Below, one piece after another: positions 8,559-17,199 of a stretch of 64,000 nt of DNA. The position numbers and the translations under genes are program-made. Numbering within the stretch: position 1 is the stretch's first letter; the number at the start of each line of letters is the position of its first letter. Below the pieces are notes generated by a model. It was not told the origin of the DNA. It did no database searches and saw only the letters and a program-made list of their open reading frames with translations. The DNA is from Acidithiobacillus thiooxidans ATCC 19377 (GTDB taxonomy: Bacteria; Pseudomonadota; Gammaproteobacteria; Acidithiobacillales; Acidithiobacillaceae), in NCBI RefSeq assembly GCF_009662475.1, contig NZ_CP045571.1, positions 3,346,501-3,410,500 on the forward strand, given 5' to 3'.

Positions 8559-10332
8559 CGGCTCCTACTCCGGGACGCAGGCGGATACCCAGCTCCTGTA
8601 ATTGCTTGTCGGCCACCACGCCGGGGGCCTCGGTCAACAGACAACCGGCTTTCTGGGTTTTGGGAAAAGCAATGACATCGCGAATGGTATCCGCGCCAGA
8701 CATGAGCATGACCAGACGATCCAACCCGAAAGCCAGGCCACCATGGGGTGGCGCACCATAATGGAGAGCGTCCAGCAGGAAGCCGAATTTATCCCGCGCT
8801 TCTTCGGCGCCAATACCCAGGGCCGCAAACACTTTTTCCTGAACTTTTTCCTGATGAATACGAATACTGCCGCCGCCAATTTCATTGCCGTTCAGCACCA
8901 GATCATAGGCGCGGGCCAATGCTGCCCCCGGATTTTCCGCCAGACTCTCCAGATGTGCGCTTTGCGGTGCCGTAAATGGATGATGGGTGGAAGTCCAGCT
9001 ATTATCCTTCTCGTCGTAATCAAACATGGGAAAATCCGTTACCCATACGGGTCGCCATTCACCTTCCAGCAAATTCAGGTCGGCCGCGACGCGGTTGCGC
9101 AGATTTCCCAGCGCCTCGTTGACCACCTTGGCACTGTCGGCGCCGAAAAAGAGAATGTCGCCGACAGCCGCGCCACTACGCTGGAGAATTTCCTGCAGCA
9201 CCTCGGGAGCAAGAAATTTGACGATGGGCGACTGGAGCCCTTCGGCACCCTGATCCAGCGCGTTGATTTTGATCCAGGCCAGACCCTTGGCCCCATAAAT
9301 GGCCGCAAACTGGGTGTATTGATCAATTTGTGCACGACTGAGCTGGGCACCACCGGGAACCCGCAGACAGGCGACACGACCCCGTGGGCGCTCAGCGGCC
9401 TCCCGAAATACCTTGAACTCCACGCTGCGCATCAGGTCGCTCAGCTCGGTCAGCTCCAGGGGATTGCGCAAATCGGGGCGATCCACGCCAAAACGGTGCA
9501 TGGCATCCGCGTAGGTCATGCGTGGGAAAGGATTGGGCAGATCAATACCGAGCACTTCCGCAAACAGGCCCCGAATCATCGGTTCGGCAATACCCATGAC
9601 GGCTTCTTCATCCACAAAAGAGGCTTCTATATCAATCTGGGTGAATTCCGGCTGCCGGTCGGCGCGTAAGTCTTCATCCCGAAAACATTTGGTAATCTGA
9701 TAATAACGATCAATACCCGCGACCATCAGCAGTTGTTTGAACAGCTGGGGACTTTGCGGCAAAGCGAAAAAATGACCCGGCTGGGTTCGGGACGGGACCA
9801 GATAATCGCGGGCACCCTCCGGTGTCGAGCGGGTCAGAACCGGCGTCTCAACATCCATGAAACCGCCACTGTCCAGATAACGGCGCACATAGCTGGTGAC
9901 CTGATGGCGCAAACGCAGGCGTCCCAGCATTTCCGGGCGGCGCAAATCCAGATAACGGTATTTGAGACGCAGGTTTTCAGCAATGTCCTCTTCGTCCAAG
10001 GGAAACGGAACCGGCTCGGAGCGGTTCAGAATCTCGATGTGCGTCGCCATGAGTTCGACCTTGCCACTGGGCATCTGCAGATTTTCCGTACCTGCAGGGC
10101 GGGCCCGCAACACCCCTTCGACACTCAAAACAAACTCGCTCCGGCATTCATTAGCCGCCGCGAAGGCTTCCGCCTGATCAGGATCAGCAACCACCTGAAC
10201 CAGCCCTTCCCGGTCCCTGAGATCAATGAAAACCACACCGCCGTGATCACGACGGCGTTGAGCCCATCCGCAGAGACGCACGGTCTGTCCGATCAGGTTC
10301 TCGTTTATGCCATTACAATAATGTGTCCGCAT
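8542..10332 (-). CDS. aspS: Aspartyl-tRNA synthetase, bacterial type
   Basis: Class II aminoacyl-tRNA synthetase of 596 residues, the bacterial length that includes the GAD insertion domain. An N-terminal OB-fold anticodon-binding domain ([23 protein letters not shown]) is followed by class II motif 1, motif 2 ([18 protein letters not shown]) and motif 3 ([14 protein letters not shown]). Whether it also charges tRNA-Asn (non-discriminating type) cannot be settled here. It overlaps nudB downstream. A hairpin terminator separates it from fmdB upstream, so it probably has its own promoter within 10333-10371. Confidence 0.97.
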   Translation of the reverse strand: MRTHYCNGINENLIGQTVRLCGWAQRRRDHGGVVFIDLRDREGLVQVVADPDQAEAFAAANECRSEFVLSVEGVLRARPAGTENLQMPSGKVELMATHIEILNRSEPVPFPLDEEDIAENLRLKYRYLDLRRPEMLGRLRLRHQVTSYVRRYLDSGGFMDVETPVLTRSTPEGARDYLVPSRTQPGHFFALPQSPQLFKQLLMVAGIDRYYQITKCFRDEDLRADRQPEFTQIDIEASFVDEEAVMGIAEPMIRGLFAEVLGIDLPNPFPRMTYADAMHRFGVDRPDLRNPLELTELSDLMRSVEFKVFREAAERPRGRVACLRVPGGAQLSRAQIDQYTQFAAIYGAKGLAWIKINALDQGAEGLQSPIVKFLAPEVLQEILQRSGAAVGDILFFGADSAKVVNEALGNLRNRVAADLNLLEGEWRPVWVTDFPMFDYDEKDNSWTSTHHPFTAPQSAHLESLAENPGAALARAYDLVLNGNEIGGGSIRIHQEKVQEKVFAALGIGAEEARDKFGFLLDALHYGAPPHGGLAFGLDRLVMLMSGADTIRDVIAFPKTQKAGCLLTEAPGVVADKQLQELGIRLRPGVGADVQNS

Positions 10333-10371
10333 GCTGCGTCCCGTATAGTTGTGTCAAATTACATCATCAAA

Positions 10372-10398
10372 TAACAAAAGGCCGCCCGACCGGCGGCC
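10372..10398 (-). terminator. Intrinsic terminator after fmdB
   Basis: Perfect 7-bp GC-only stem (10380-10386 with 10392-10398, GGCCGCC/GGCGGCC, 5-base loop). On the minus strand it is followed by TTTTGTTATTT. It lies 34 bases beyond the fmdB stop codon and 48 bases before the aspS start, so it should insulate aspS from fmdB transcription. Confidence 0.75.
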
Positions 10399-10431
10399 CG
10401 CGCACAATCTAGCCCCGCTGCAGGCGCGACG

Positions 10432-10692
10432 TCAATGACAGGCGCAACTGCCGCCCGGGCAAGCGGGCGCGGCACTGCTGGCGGCTTCACTTTTTGTCGC
10501 CCCCCCCTTACTGCCCTTGAAATCTGTCTCGTACCAGCCGGACCCCTTCAGCGCAAAAGCGCCAGCACTGAGCTGCCGCTCCAGGCCCGGTTTGCCGCAG
10601 ACCGGACAATCGGTCAGGCGGGCATCACTCATGCGCTGCTCCGCGCTCAAATGATGTCCACAGTCCTTGCATACATACTCATAAGTTGGCAT
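10432..10692 (-). CDS. FmdB-family zinc-ribbon regulatory protein
   Basis: Small FmdB/CxxC-CxxC-SSSS family protein of 86 residues from the ATG at 10692 (MPTYEYVC), which has a GGAG site 8 bases upstream. A zinc ribbon is formed by CKDCGH and CPVCGK. A flexible Gly/Ser/Ala tail ends in CPGGSCACH, giving extra cysteines that could also bind metal. Family members are annotated as putative regulators; the function is not really known. It is the first gene of the minus-strand housekeeping block, and a terminator follows. Confidence 0.85.
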   Translation of the reverse strand: MPTYEYVCKDCGHHLSAEQRMSDARLTDCPVCGKPGLERQLSAGAFALKGSGWYETDFKGSKGGATKSEAASSAAPACPGGSCACH

Positions 10693-10730
10693 CGTATTCA
10701 CTCCGTATTAGGTTGTAACTGAATATGCCT

Positions 10731-10761
10731 ATTAAATACGTCTTCAGGCACCATTTTTCAA
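10731..10761 (-). promoter_or_regulatory. Possible sigma-70 promoter of fmdB
   Basis: On the minus strand TTGAAA (10761-10756) and TTTAAT (10736-10731) resemble -35 and -10 boxes (5 of 6 each). The 19-base spacer is longer than ideal. It sits in the divergent gap between fmdB and the marC-like gene. Confidence 0.35.
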
Positions 10762-10800
10762 GCGTTCTGTGTACTGCACAGTCTGTCACGGTAATTTTAC

Positions 10801-11457
10801 ATGTCTATCACGCCTGAACTGCATAACGCCCTGCAAACCCTGATTGCCCTGCTCGCCATTCTGAATCCCATCGGGGCCATTCCTATTTTCATTGCCTTGA
10901 CAGCTGACGAAGATCCGGTCCAGCAACTGGCTACCATCAAACTGGCCTCCAGAACCGTTGCTATCGTGTTGCTCATCGCCGCTTTTCTGGGTGAGTACAT
11001 TCTTCAGTTTTTTGGCATCAGTATCGCCGCCTTTCAGGTAGCGGGGGGCATGGTTCTGATGTTGCTGGCCTTCAACATGTTACAGGCAAAATCCAGCCGT
11101 TACCGCCACACTCCGGAAGAAACGGCCGAGGGCATGAGCAAGGAAGCAGTAGCCGTGGTACCACTGGCCATTCCCCTCATGGCGGGTCCGGGTACCATGA
11201 TTACGGTGATTATTGCCCATCATAAAAATGCTTCCTGGTTTGCCAGCGGGCTATTGATTCTGGACATCCTGATCATTGCCGGAGTCGCCTACGCGGCGCT
11301 GCGCCTGGCCCGGCCATTGTCACGGCGTCTGGGCGTAACCGGCATCAACATATCCACCCGAATTTTCGGGCTGGTCCTGGCTGCCATTGCCGTCACCTTC
11401 ATTGCCAATGGTCTGGCAGCACTTTTCCCCGGCCTGGTGCATGTCAGCACCAGCTGA
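10801..11457 (+). CDS. MarC family integral membrane protein
   Basis: Inner-membrane protein of 218 residues with six predicted hydrophobic segments, of the MarC/UPF0056 family. Family signatures visible are LLAILNPIGAIPIFIAL near the N-terminus, the Gly-rich GGMVLMLLAFNML, and VPLAIPLMAGPGTMITV in the middle. Its physiological role is not established; the name comes from the mar locus, but a resistance role was not confirmed. It is a single gene transcribed away from fmdB and converges on the Uma2-family gene 62 bases downstream. Confidence 0.88.
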   Translation: MSITPELHNALQTLIALLAILNPIGAIPIFIALTADEDPVQQLATIKLASRTVAIVLLIAAFLGEYILQFFGISIAAFQVAGGMVLMLLAFNMLQAKSSRYRHTPEETAEGMSKEAVAVVPLAIPLMAGPGTMITVIIAHHKNASWFASGLLILDILIIAGVAYAALRLARPLSRRLGVTGINISTRIFGLVLAAIAVTFIANGLAALFPGLVHVSTS

Positions 11458-11519
11458 TCAGCGCATCATCCTGGATAACCCAGTCAAGCACACGGCCCAT
11501 TGTAGCATCAGGGCGGCAT

Positions 11520-12104
11520 TCAATCCGTCGGCAAAGCTGAAGGCAGATCGACGCCCGCATAGATGTCCTCTACTGAAAGTGCCAGGTCGACACATTGGCA
11601 GCGCAAACGATCGCTTTCAGGGTCATTCAACAACTCGTACCACCAACCTTCAGGATGCCGGCGGAATGCCTCGACAACGATTTTTTCGCTATCCACCAAA
11701 ACATATTCCTGCAGGCTAGGGAGCGTCTGATAAGCTTGTAGCTTTTCACGACGGTCCACATTCGCCGTGCTCGCCGACGATACTTCGACGATAAGGCAAG
11801 GATCTTCCAGATAGAGGGTATCTCCAGACAACGGCGCGCCACAACGCAACACCACATCGGGGTAATAAAAGGCATCTACAGCTTCCACCCGCACTTTCAT
11901 ATCGCTGTTCAGAACCTGACAGTGACTGCCACGGGCTTTTTGCCAGAGCAGTCCATACAGGTTACCGGCAATCTGGTTATGCCGCAGCTTGGCCCTGGCC
12001 ATGGCATAAACCTGCCCGGCCACATACTCATGGCGTATATCTGCGCGCTCCTCACCTTCCAGATACTCTTTGCCAGACAAAGGCCGTAACATGGCTATCT
12101 GCAT
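11520..12104 (-). CDS. Uma2 family (DUF820) putative restriction-endonuclease-fold protein
   Basis: Protein of 194 residues with the PD-(D/E)XK-like core of the Uma2/DUF820 family. The Asp is in YYPDVVL and the E-x-S variant of the ExK element is in CLIVEVSSAST. The usual DRREKLQAYQTLPSLQEYVLVD helix and strand follow. Many genomes carry such genes singly and no biochemical role is firmly known; a nuclease is inferred from the fold. It stands alone between marC and the DUF202 operon, with an AGGAGGAAAGGTC ribosome-binding region before the ATG at 12104. Confidence 0.85.
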   Translation of the reverse strand: MQIAMLRPLSGKEYLEGEERADIRHEYVAGQVYAMARAKLRHNQIAGNLYGLLWQKARGSHCQVLNSDMKVRVEAVDAFYYPDVVLRCGAPLSGDTLYLEDPCLIVEVSSASTANVDRREKLQAYQTLPSLQEYVLVDSEKIVVEAFRRHPEGWWYELLNDPESDRLRCQCVDLALSVEDIYAGVDLPSALPTD

Positions 12105-12219
12105 GACCTTTCCTCCTGACTCAGCGTATCAACAGTCCTCATCATAAAACGTGGAAGCTTCTGTGTCATCGCCGCAAGATGGCAAGAAATAGCGGGTAGC
12201 GCCGGGATGATTCTTCCCT

Positions 12220-13401
12220 TTAGGGCTTGATGTCGCGCCCCAAGCCATATTTTAGGCGGCGGGCAGGCAGATACCAGAACAAACCATCCAGCAGCATCAG
12301 GCAGCCCGCAGCAATCAGAATATAATCGGTGAAACTGTAGGGTGTCGCGCCCAGTATTTTGTGGATGGCCAGACCCAGGCCGATAAATGCCACCCCGGTG
12401 CGGATCAGCGACAACCCGGTTCGGGCGCGCGCGTAAGAGGCGCGGTGACTGGCGGCAATGGTGCGCTGAGCGGCGAGCATATTACGCTCGCGGGCCAGAT
12501 GGGTGCGCTCCTTGCTGGCCGGAACCGGGCGCAAAATCGAACAGTAATGGGGAATGGCCGCCGCCAGTCTGGCCAGGGCACTGTCATCCTCCGCCTCAAC
12601 CGGGGCTTCAGGAAGGTGATAACGATCGGTAAAGCGCACGTTCTCGGTCGTAATATCAATCAAGGCGCTTTGGCAGGGTAGATCCATGCGGCTGCCACGC
12701 ACTTTCAGATAATCGAACAAGCCGATCAGGGCCAGAACAATGCCGACCAACAAAATCGGCAGGTGGTAAGGTGAGAGGTCGTTGTGGGAGACTTTAGTCA
12801 GCACATTGGCCAGTGCCACCATGGCAAGCCCCCAGCGTAGCAACTTCATGGCCGTCCGGGCGCGGGCATGAGCGGTACGATGGGCAGCCAGCTTGGTGCG
12901 CCAGTGCGCCATGGTGTTACGCCAATAGGCCAAGCCCGTGCGCTCAATGCCAATGAGCAAGGGTGCCTCGGCATGCTTGTAGTCCTGTATGTACCAGCGG
13001 ATGTCTTCCTTGAGCGCGACACGAAATTCGTAATGATGGGCAGGGATCAGTTCCTGAACCTGGGCACGCATGCTCAGGTTGTTCGGGTCAGCCGCAGCGA
13101 TGATGACCGTATCGCCCATCTGCCGGATGGGAAACCACTCTCCGGTAAGCAGCACCTTGCCATCCAGGCCCGAAAACAACTGCGGCACGGGCAGGCGCTC
13201 ATCATATTGCGCGATAGCGCAGTCATAATGCCGGGCCAGCGCATCCAGCAAGGTGCAGCGCGTCACGGCCAATTCTTTCAATAAGATGCGTTCGGCGTCG
13301 ATACCGCGCTTGGCGGCACTATGTAGTGCCGACTGGAGCAGGGCTTCACTCAGAATGCCCTGCTCAACCAGGGGATAATAGGGAGATATTTCAGTGTTCA
13401 T
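12220..13401 (-). CDS. MshEN/GspE-N-like domain fused to two DUF202 membrane units
   Basis: 393 residues from the ATG at 13401, overlapping the previous gene by 11 bases. Residues about 8-140 resemble the N-terminal domain of GspE/MshE/PilB secretion ATPases: LVEQGILSEALLQSAL, then LLDALARHYDCAIAQYD, and an IIAAADPNN strand-turn. No ATPase domain follows. Instead there are two DUF202-type units: about 150-240 (ERTGLAYWRNTMAHWRTKLA plus two membrane helices) and about 296-385 (KERTHLARERNMLAAQRT plus two helices ending GLFWYLPARR). MshE N-domains are known to bind cyclic-di-GMP; binding here is inference. The role of DUF202 (YidH-like, also the C-terminus of eukaryotic VTC proteins) is unknown. 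I know no named system with this architecture. Confidence 0.85.
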   Translation of the reverse strand: MNTEISPYYPLVEQGILSEALLQSALHSAAKRGIDAERILLKELAVTRCTLLDALARHYDCAIAQYDERLPVPQLFSGLDGKVLLTGEWFPIRQMGDTVIIAAADPNNLSMRAQVQELIPAHHYEFRVALKEDIRWYIQDYKHAEAPLLIGIERTGLAYWRNTMAHWRTKLAAHRTAHARARTAMKLLRWGLAMVALANVLTKVSHNDLSPYHLPILLVGIVLALIGLFDYLKVRGSRMDLPCQSALIDITTENVRFTDRYHLPEAPVEAEDDSALARLAAAIPHYCSILRPVPASKERTHLARERNMLAAQRTIAASHRASYARARTGLSLIRTGVAFIGLGLAIHKILGATPYSFTDYILIAAGCLMLLDGLFWYLPARRLKYGLGRDIKP

Positions 13402-14884
13402 GCGGATAGTTGGTGCGCTTCCAGGCGCTTTTCGGCTGACTATAATCGGCATCGGCGATTTCAAAACTACCGTCGACAAGTGGTGAACTGCGCTTGACCC
13501 GTTCTGCCGGCAGATACCAGCGCAGGCCATCGACAATGAGATACAGGCCAATGATCACCAACGCGGCATCAAAAATTGTCCAGAGGATGTCTACATGGCC
13601 CGTAAATTCGAAGTAAATATAGAGTCCGGCGCCGACCGTCATGATGCTGAAGCCGGTGCGGATGAAAGCCATGCCGGTGCGCGCCCGGGCCATGACCGTC
13701 CGCAGCCGCGACATGACGTTGCGTTTGTCCGCAAGGGTTGTGCGTTCCAGCGCCAGGCCGGTAGTTGCAAAAACTCCTGGGCGCGCCTGCTCGGCATTGG
13801 CCTCAACTAGCGGATCTATATTGTGGGTATAAAGGCATAAAGAGGGAAAAATGCGGTCCCAAGGCCCGCGTTTGACGTGGGCATTACTCACCGCTTCCAG
13901 CGCCCTATTGGCGGCATCCCGCCCGGGATGGTACCAGAGAAAACCCTCCACCAGCATGAAAAGGCCAATCGCAATCAGACTCCAGTCAAAAATCGACCAG
14001 GGACCGGTAGGAAATTTGCGGATGAAGCCAATACCGATAGCCGCAAAGGCCACACCGGTCCGGGCAAAGGCGAGCCCCGTCCGCGCTTTGGCCATCATCG
14101 TCCGCAGATAGGCCAGAATGGTGCGTTCTTCGGCGAGATTGGTCCGGTCATTCGCCAGGAAACGCCGCCTCTCGACCGGAGAAAGTGCATCCCAGGCCTC
14201 ACGCAGTCCGGCAGCCACCGCAACCACCGGACTGCGTCGAAATGCCATCTGCCCGCCCGGATCAATGACATTCAGGGCTGAATAGTTTTCGGGAACCGCG
14301 TAGGGGAGATAGGTTTTGATGGCGCGCGACTCCTGTCGCGCCGGCAGATACCAGAGCAGGCCGTCAATCATGGCCAGAATCCCGAAAACCAGGAGTGGGA
14401 TTTCAAAAAACAACCAGGCCCCACCACCGAACAGGCGCAAAAAGGCGACACCAATACTGGTCAACGCGACCCCCGTGCGTGCCAGAGCCAGCCCGGTGCG
14501 GCTGCGCGCAAAACGGGTCCGTTGCGCGGAGTAGCGGGTGCGTTCTCCGGCCAGATAGGTACGGACCTTAGCCAGTGGTGTACGCCCGCCATATACGGGA
14601 AAATCGTCATTCAGATCAGCACTGTTTTCAATCAGACGAATGAGATCGGGGCGCGTGGCGACCCTGAAAGTGAGGTTTTCGACACCAAGGGTTTGCCGGA
14701 CATGCGCCAGCAAAGCCGGATCATCCGGTGTACAGACTATGACTTCAGCACTTTCCGCCGTCCAGGCCACAGGCAACCATAACTCGTTTCTCAGAGTGTC
14801 CACGTCGAGTCGGCGGAGGATTGCCTGAGATGCAACCAGCCCCTCGTCGTATTCGACCACGGGACAAGCATAGCGGTCCTTCAA
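13391..14884 (-). CDS. Membrane protein with three tandem DUF202 units and a partial MshEN-like N-terminus
   Basis: 497 residues from a TTG at 14884. Three DUF202-type units follow one another at about 110-190, 243-328 and 375-465. Each begins with an ERT-type helix series (GERTRYSAQRTRFARSRTGLA; DRTNLAEERTILAYLRT; ERTTLADKRNVMSRLRT) and ends with two membrane helices closing on GLLWYLPAR, GFLWYHPGR or GLRWYLPAE. The N-terminal about 95 residues match the second half of a GspE/MshE N-domain. In-frame sequence stays open up to 15002 and still resembles that domain (about 10 more residues, ALPKEKLIDDLKDRY), but holds no ATG, GTG or TTG. The true start is therefore uncertain: a rare start codon, or an N-terminally eroded gene. 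Co-transcribed with the following MshEN-DUF202 gene. Confidence 0.82.
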   Translation of the reverse strand: MKDRYACPVVEYDEGLVASQAILRRLDVDTLRNELWLPVAWTAESAEVIVCTPDDPALLAHVRQTLGVENLTFRVATRPDLIRLIENSADLNDDFPVYGGRTPLAKVRTYLAGERTRYSAQRTRFARSRTGLALARTGVALTSIGVAFLRLFGGGAWLFFEIPLLVFGILAMIDGLLWYLPARQESRAIKTYLPYAVPENYSALNVIDPGGQMAFRRSPVVAVAAGLREAWDALSPVERRRFLANDRTNLAEERTILAYLRTMMAKARTGLAFARTGVAFAAIGIGFIRKFPTGPWSIFDWSLIAIGLFMLVEGFLWYHPGRDAANRALEAVSNAHVKRGPWDRIFPSLCLYTHNIDPLVEANAEQARPGVFATTGLALERTTLADKRNVMSRLRTVMARARTGMAFIRTGFSIMTVGAGLYIYFEFTGHVDILWTIFDAALVIIGLYLIVDGLRWYLPAERVKRSSPLVDGSFEIADADYSQPKSAWKRTNYPHEH

Positions 14885-14958
14885 GTCATCAATCAGTTTC
14901 TCTTTTGGTAATGCTTCTATCGTAATACCCCAAATAAATAACCATCGGCAGCACAGTA

Positions 14959-14982
14959 CTGCGCAGACAAATATCTGCGCAG
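14959..14982 (-). promoter_or_regulatory. Leader hairpin upstream of the DUF202 operon
   Basis: Perfect 9-bp inverted repeat CTGCGCAGA/TCTGCGCAG (14959-14967 with 14974-14982) around a 6-base loop. A third CGCAGA copy lies just beyond. It falls between the predicted promoter and the first gene, in the transcribed leader. No T-tract follows on either strand, so it is not an intrinsic terminator; it could be an operator or an mRNA structure. Confidence 0.5.
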
Positions 14983-15003
14983 ATACGCAGATGCAAACCG
15001 CCT

Positions 15004-15033
15004 ATTATAAACAAATCGTGGCAGCAGTGACCA
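15004..15033 (-). promoter_or_regulatory. Probable sigma-70 promoter of the DUF202 operon
   Basis: Minus strand: TGGTCA (15033-15028, 4 of 6 to the -35 consensus), an 18-base spacer, and a perfect TATAAT (15009-15004). It points at the two DUF202 genes, with transcription predicted to start near 14997. Confidence 0.6.
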
Positions 15034-15096
15034 GCCGTAGTCGCGGGCAATAAAATTTCTGGATAGATAATAATAGATATTATGAATTGATCCATT

Positions 15097-15136
15097 AAAA
15101 AAGGATGCATGGACAGCAAGCTGTCTTATGCATCCT
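15097..15136 (-). terminator. Intrinsic terminator after the dsrE-like gene
   Basis: Strong long hairpin: outer arms AGGATGCAT (15102-15110) and ATGCATCCT (15128-15136), and an inner ACAGC/GCTGT stem. On the minus strand it is followed directly by a run of T (complement of 15097-15102). It starts 29 bases after the stop codon of the DsrE-like gene. Confidence 0.88.
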
Positions 15137-15164
15137 AAGGACGGAAGAACGATCGTAAAGGATA

Positions 15165-15683
15165 TCAGGGTTTGATATAGCTGAAGCCAGCATGCTCCAG
15201 TTGCATGATGCGGACGATGCCTGCCGGAACAATGACCACCGAAGGATCCAGTTTGGGAAGATGGCCGGTTTTCTTCTTGAACTCTTCCATGCTGTTATGG
15301 CACACATCGAACTCCACGCCCTCAGCATTAATCGCGGCAATGCGACTCGCCACCGGGCTGTTGGGAAGATACATTTTGATGCCCGGCCCAAATGCCACGA
15401 CAACAATCTGAACCTTCTGCTGACCAAAATAATTGAGCAGGTTCTGCGCATTATTCAGGGTAAGATTCCAGCGGGCCGGGTTAGCCTGACTGACCTGGAT
15501 CACCACATGATGCTCGGCAAAAGGCAAATCATGAATAAAAGTGGGGTGATTAAAATGAAAATCATGGAGCATCGAAACATTGGCCGAATCGACATTGGCC
15601 GAGGCAGTGGTCATGCCCAACATGCCCATCACCGGCAAAGCGCTGGCTAATACGGCCGCCTTCAAAAAGTTCTTCAATAACAT
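15165..15683 (-). CDS. Secreted DsrE/DsrF-like protein
   Basis: 172 residues from the ATG at 15683, chosen because a GAGGAG site lies 6 bases upstream; two ATGs further upstream fit less well. A signal peptide (MLLKNFLKAAVLASALPV..., cleavage near ASA-NVDS) precedes a DsrE-like fold with VVIQVSQANPARWNLTLNNA, VQIVVVAFGPGIKMYL, an FDVCHNSM segment with the single conserved-position Cys, and a C-terminal VVIVPAGIVRIMQLEHAGFSYIKP. DsrE-like proteins bind or transfer sulfane sulfur in the cytoplasm; this one is exported, so a periplasmic sulfur role is only inferred. It follows the porin gene by 22 bases and shares its sigma-54 promoter. Confidence 0.82.
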   Translation of the reverse strand: MLLKNFLKAAVLASALPVMGMLGMTTASANVDSANVSMLHDFHFNHPTFIHDLPFAEHHVVIQVSQANPARWNLTLNNAQNLLNYFGQQKVQIVVVAFGPGIKMYLPNSPVASRIAAINAEGVEFDVCHNSMEEFKKKTGHLPKLDPSVVIVPAGIVRIMQLEHAGFSYIKP

Positions 15684-15705
15684 TACCATCTCCTCATTAT
15701 CTTCA

Positions 15706-17031
15706 TCAAAAGGCAATCATCGCCTGCATGGCAAATTCATTATCCACGGCATCAGAAATACTATTCGCAACAGGATTAGGCTGATGCGGTACATCCAGCG
15801 TCCGGAAGTAGTAACCGGCCATGATTTTGGTCAGTGGCGTGAAGTGATACTGCAGACCGATAGCCCAGGTCTTGAAAATGCGTTGCTGTGCTGGATCATT
15901 GGGCAAGCGGTCGTAATAGTCATAACGTAAATTCGCTTCAATATGCTTGGTCAAAAACAAGCCGCCTTCCAGCATGTAACCATTAGCCGTGTTCTCACTG
16001 CCGGGATAAAGTTGGGTGTTGGTCAGTGGTGCAGCCAGACCAGGGGCGCTGCTGAATGCCGAAGCTGCCGATATCCAGCCGGTACCACGCATGTACTGGA
16101 AGCGGAATTGCCTGCCCCATTGGTGCATATAACCCTGCAAATACTGCACATCCACGCCGTAGCGATTCATACTGTAACTGGTGTCATTCAATTCAGGGCT
16201 GGCATGTTGATACCAGATACCCGCCTGCACATCGCTACGGAAGGGCCCTTTCCCCCCGAATATATAAGCTTCCTGCAAGCGCGCTGCATACAAAGGACTG
16301 CTGGATTGATTGCCGGCGGCCACCGTGCCAAACATTCCAATCATGGCGCCGTAGGTAAATTCCCAGTGACCGTTACGGAACCAGTCAAAGGCCATGATGC
16401 CTGGATAGCGGAAGGCATTAACACCCAGAGTCTGTTGACCATTAATCAAGTAGGCATTCAGTTTAGTATTGATTTTGTAAGGATTGCTGGAGTTATACAT
16501 TGGTTGCTGCATCAATTGCCCAATCATCGTCGATGACAACACAAAGTTATAACTCATGAATCCTTGCATGGCTCCTTCGGCACTAGGCGCACGAATAAGG
16601 CCCGCTTCAATTCTGGCCCCTGGAATATAACTGAAGGTAAAATGCCCATCAATAAGACCAGGTTGATAACCGCCACGCACATGCGTGAAACCATTATCAC
16701 CAAACTCCCCACCAAAAAAATAGGAAATATGCTTGTTCAGGTTTCCGCGCAACATGATTCGTGCTCGCAGAATATTAGCGGTAGTGCTTTGCGAAAATCC
16801 GGGCGCTATAAGATCAATGTGTGGGATCTGGTTATTTTCAAGGCTGTCTTCATTACCGGGTTGCGCATAAAGACTGGGCTCAATAAACCCAGAAACACCA
16901 AATATCGGGGCTTTGGCAGGAGATATCCCCTGCAATTCAAACCAGTTGGCGGCATGGGCTAACGGGGATAAACCAAGCATGGCTGCTGCGACAATAAGCG
17001 TGTTTCTGGAAATTTTATGGCCGTGATACAT
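15706..17031 (-). CDS. Outer-membrane porin, phosphate-selective-porin-like
   Basis: About 441 residues from the ATG at 17031, which has a GAGGTG site 6 bases upstream; ATG at 17037 is an alternative. A signal peptide (about residues 1-27, ending SPLAHA-ANWFELQG) is followed by alternating aromatic/hydrophobic beta-strand sequence throughout. Examples are ANILRARIMLRGNLNKHISYFFGGEFG and LEGGLFLTKHIEANLRYDYY. The C-terminal residue is Phe (QAMIAF), the outer-membrane sorting signal. The general look is that of the OprO/OprP or short-chain-amide porin group, but the substrate cannot be read. It is the first gene after the sigma-54 promoter at 17133-17148 and is followed by the secreted DsrE-like gene, which hints at a sulfur-compound or anion uptake role (inference). 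Confidence 0.82.
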   Translation of the reverse strand: MYHGHKISRNTLIVAAAMLGLSPLAHAANWFELQGISPAKAPIFGVSGFIEPSLYAQPGNEDSLENNQIPHIDLIAPGFSQSTTANILRARIMLRGNLNKHISYFFGGEFGDNGFTHVRGGYQPGLIDGHFTFSYIPGARIEAGLIRAPSAEGAMQGFMSYNFVLSSTMIGQLMQQPMYNSSNPYKINTKLNAYLINGQQTLGVNAFRYPGIMAFDWFRNGHWEFTYGAMIGMFGTVAAGNQSSSPLYAARLQEAYIFGGKGPFRSDVQAGIWYQHASPELNDTSYSMNRYGVDVQYLQGYMHQWGRQFRFQYMRGTGWISAASAFSSAPGLAAPLTNTQLYPGSENTANGYMLEGGLFLTKHIEANLRYDYYDRLPNDPAQQRIFKTWAIGLQYHFTPLTKIMAGYYFRTLDVPHQPNPVANSISDAVDNEFAMQAMIAF

Positions 17032-17132
17032 GTTCATCACCTCGTAATGTTTTGGCTGAATTTTTATATTATGAAATAAGCGACGACCAACAACTCGGGA
17101 ATACCGCTGACCTTCGCCTTACAAAAAATGGC

Positions 17133-17148
17133 AGCAAGGTTCGTGCCA
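17133..17148 (-). promoter_or_regulatory. Sigma-54 (RpoN) promoter of the porin-dsrE operon
   Basis: Minus strand reads TGGCACG, four bases, TTGCT (17148 to 17133), a full match to the -24/-12 consensus with GG and GC exactly 10 bases apart. The predicted transcription start is near 17122, about 85-90 bases before the porin start codon. Such promoters need an AAA+ activator; a candidate binding dyad lies upstream at 17200-17217. Confidence 0.8.
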
Positions 17149-17199
17149 CCATGAAATCCAAGCTTATTGGTGAAGAGGATCAGCTGATGCGGACAAAAT

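Noticed and set aside
14889-15119. 76-codon minus-strand frame upstream of the DUF202 operon
   Set aside because: It spans the promoter, the leader hairpin and the neighbouring terminator and has no recognisable product; only its last 18 codons might act as a leader frame.
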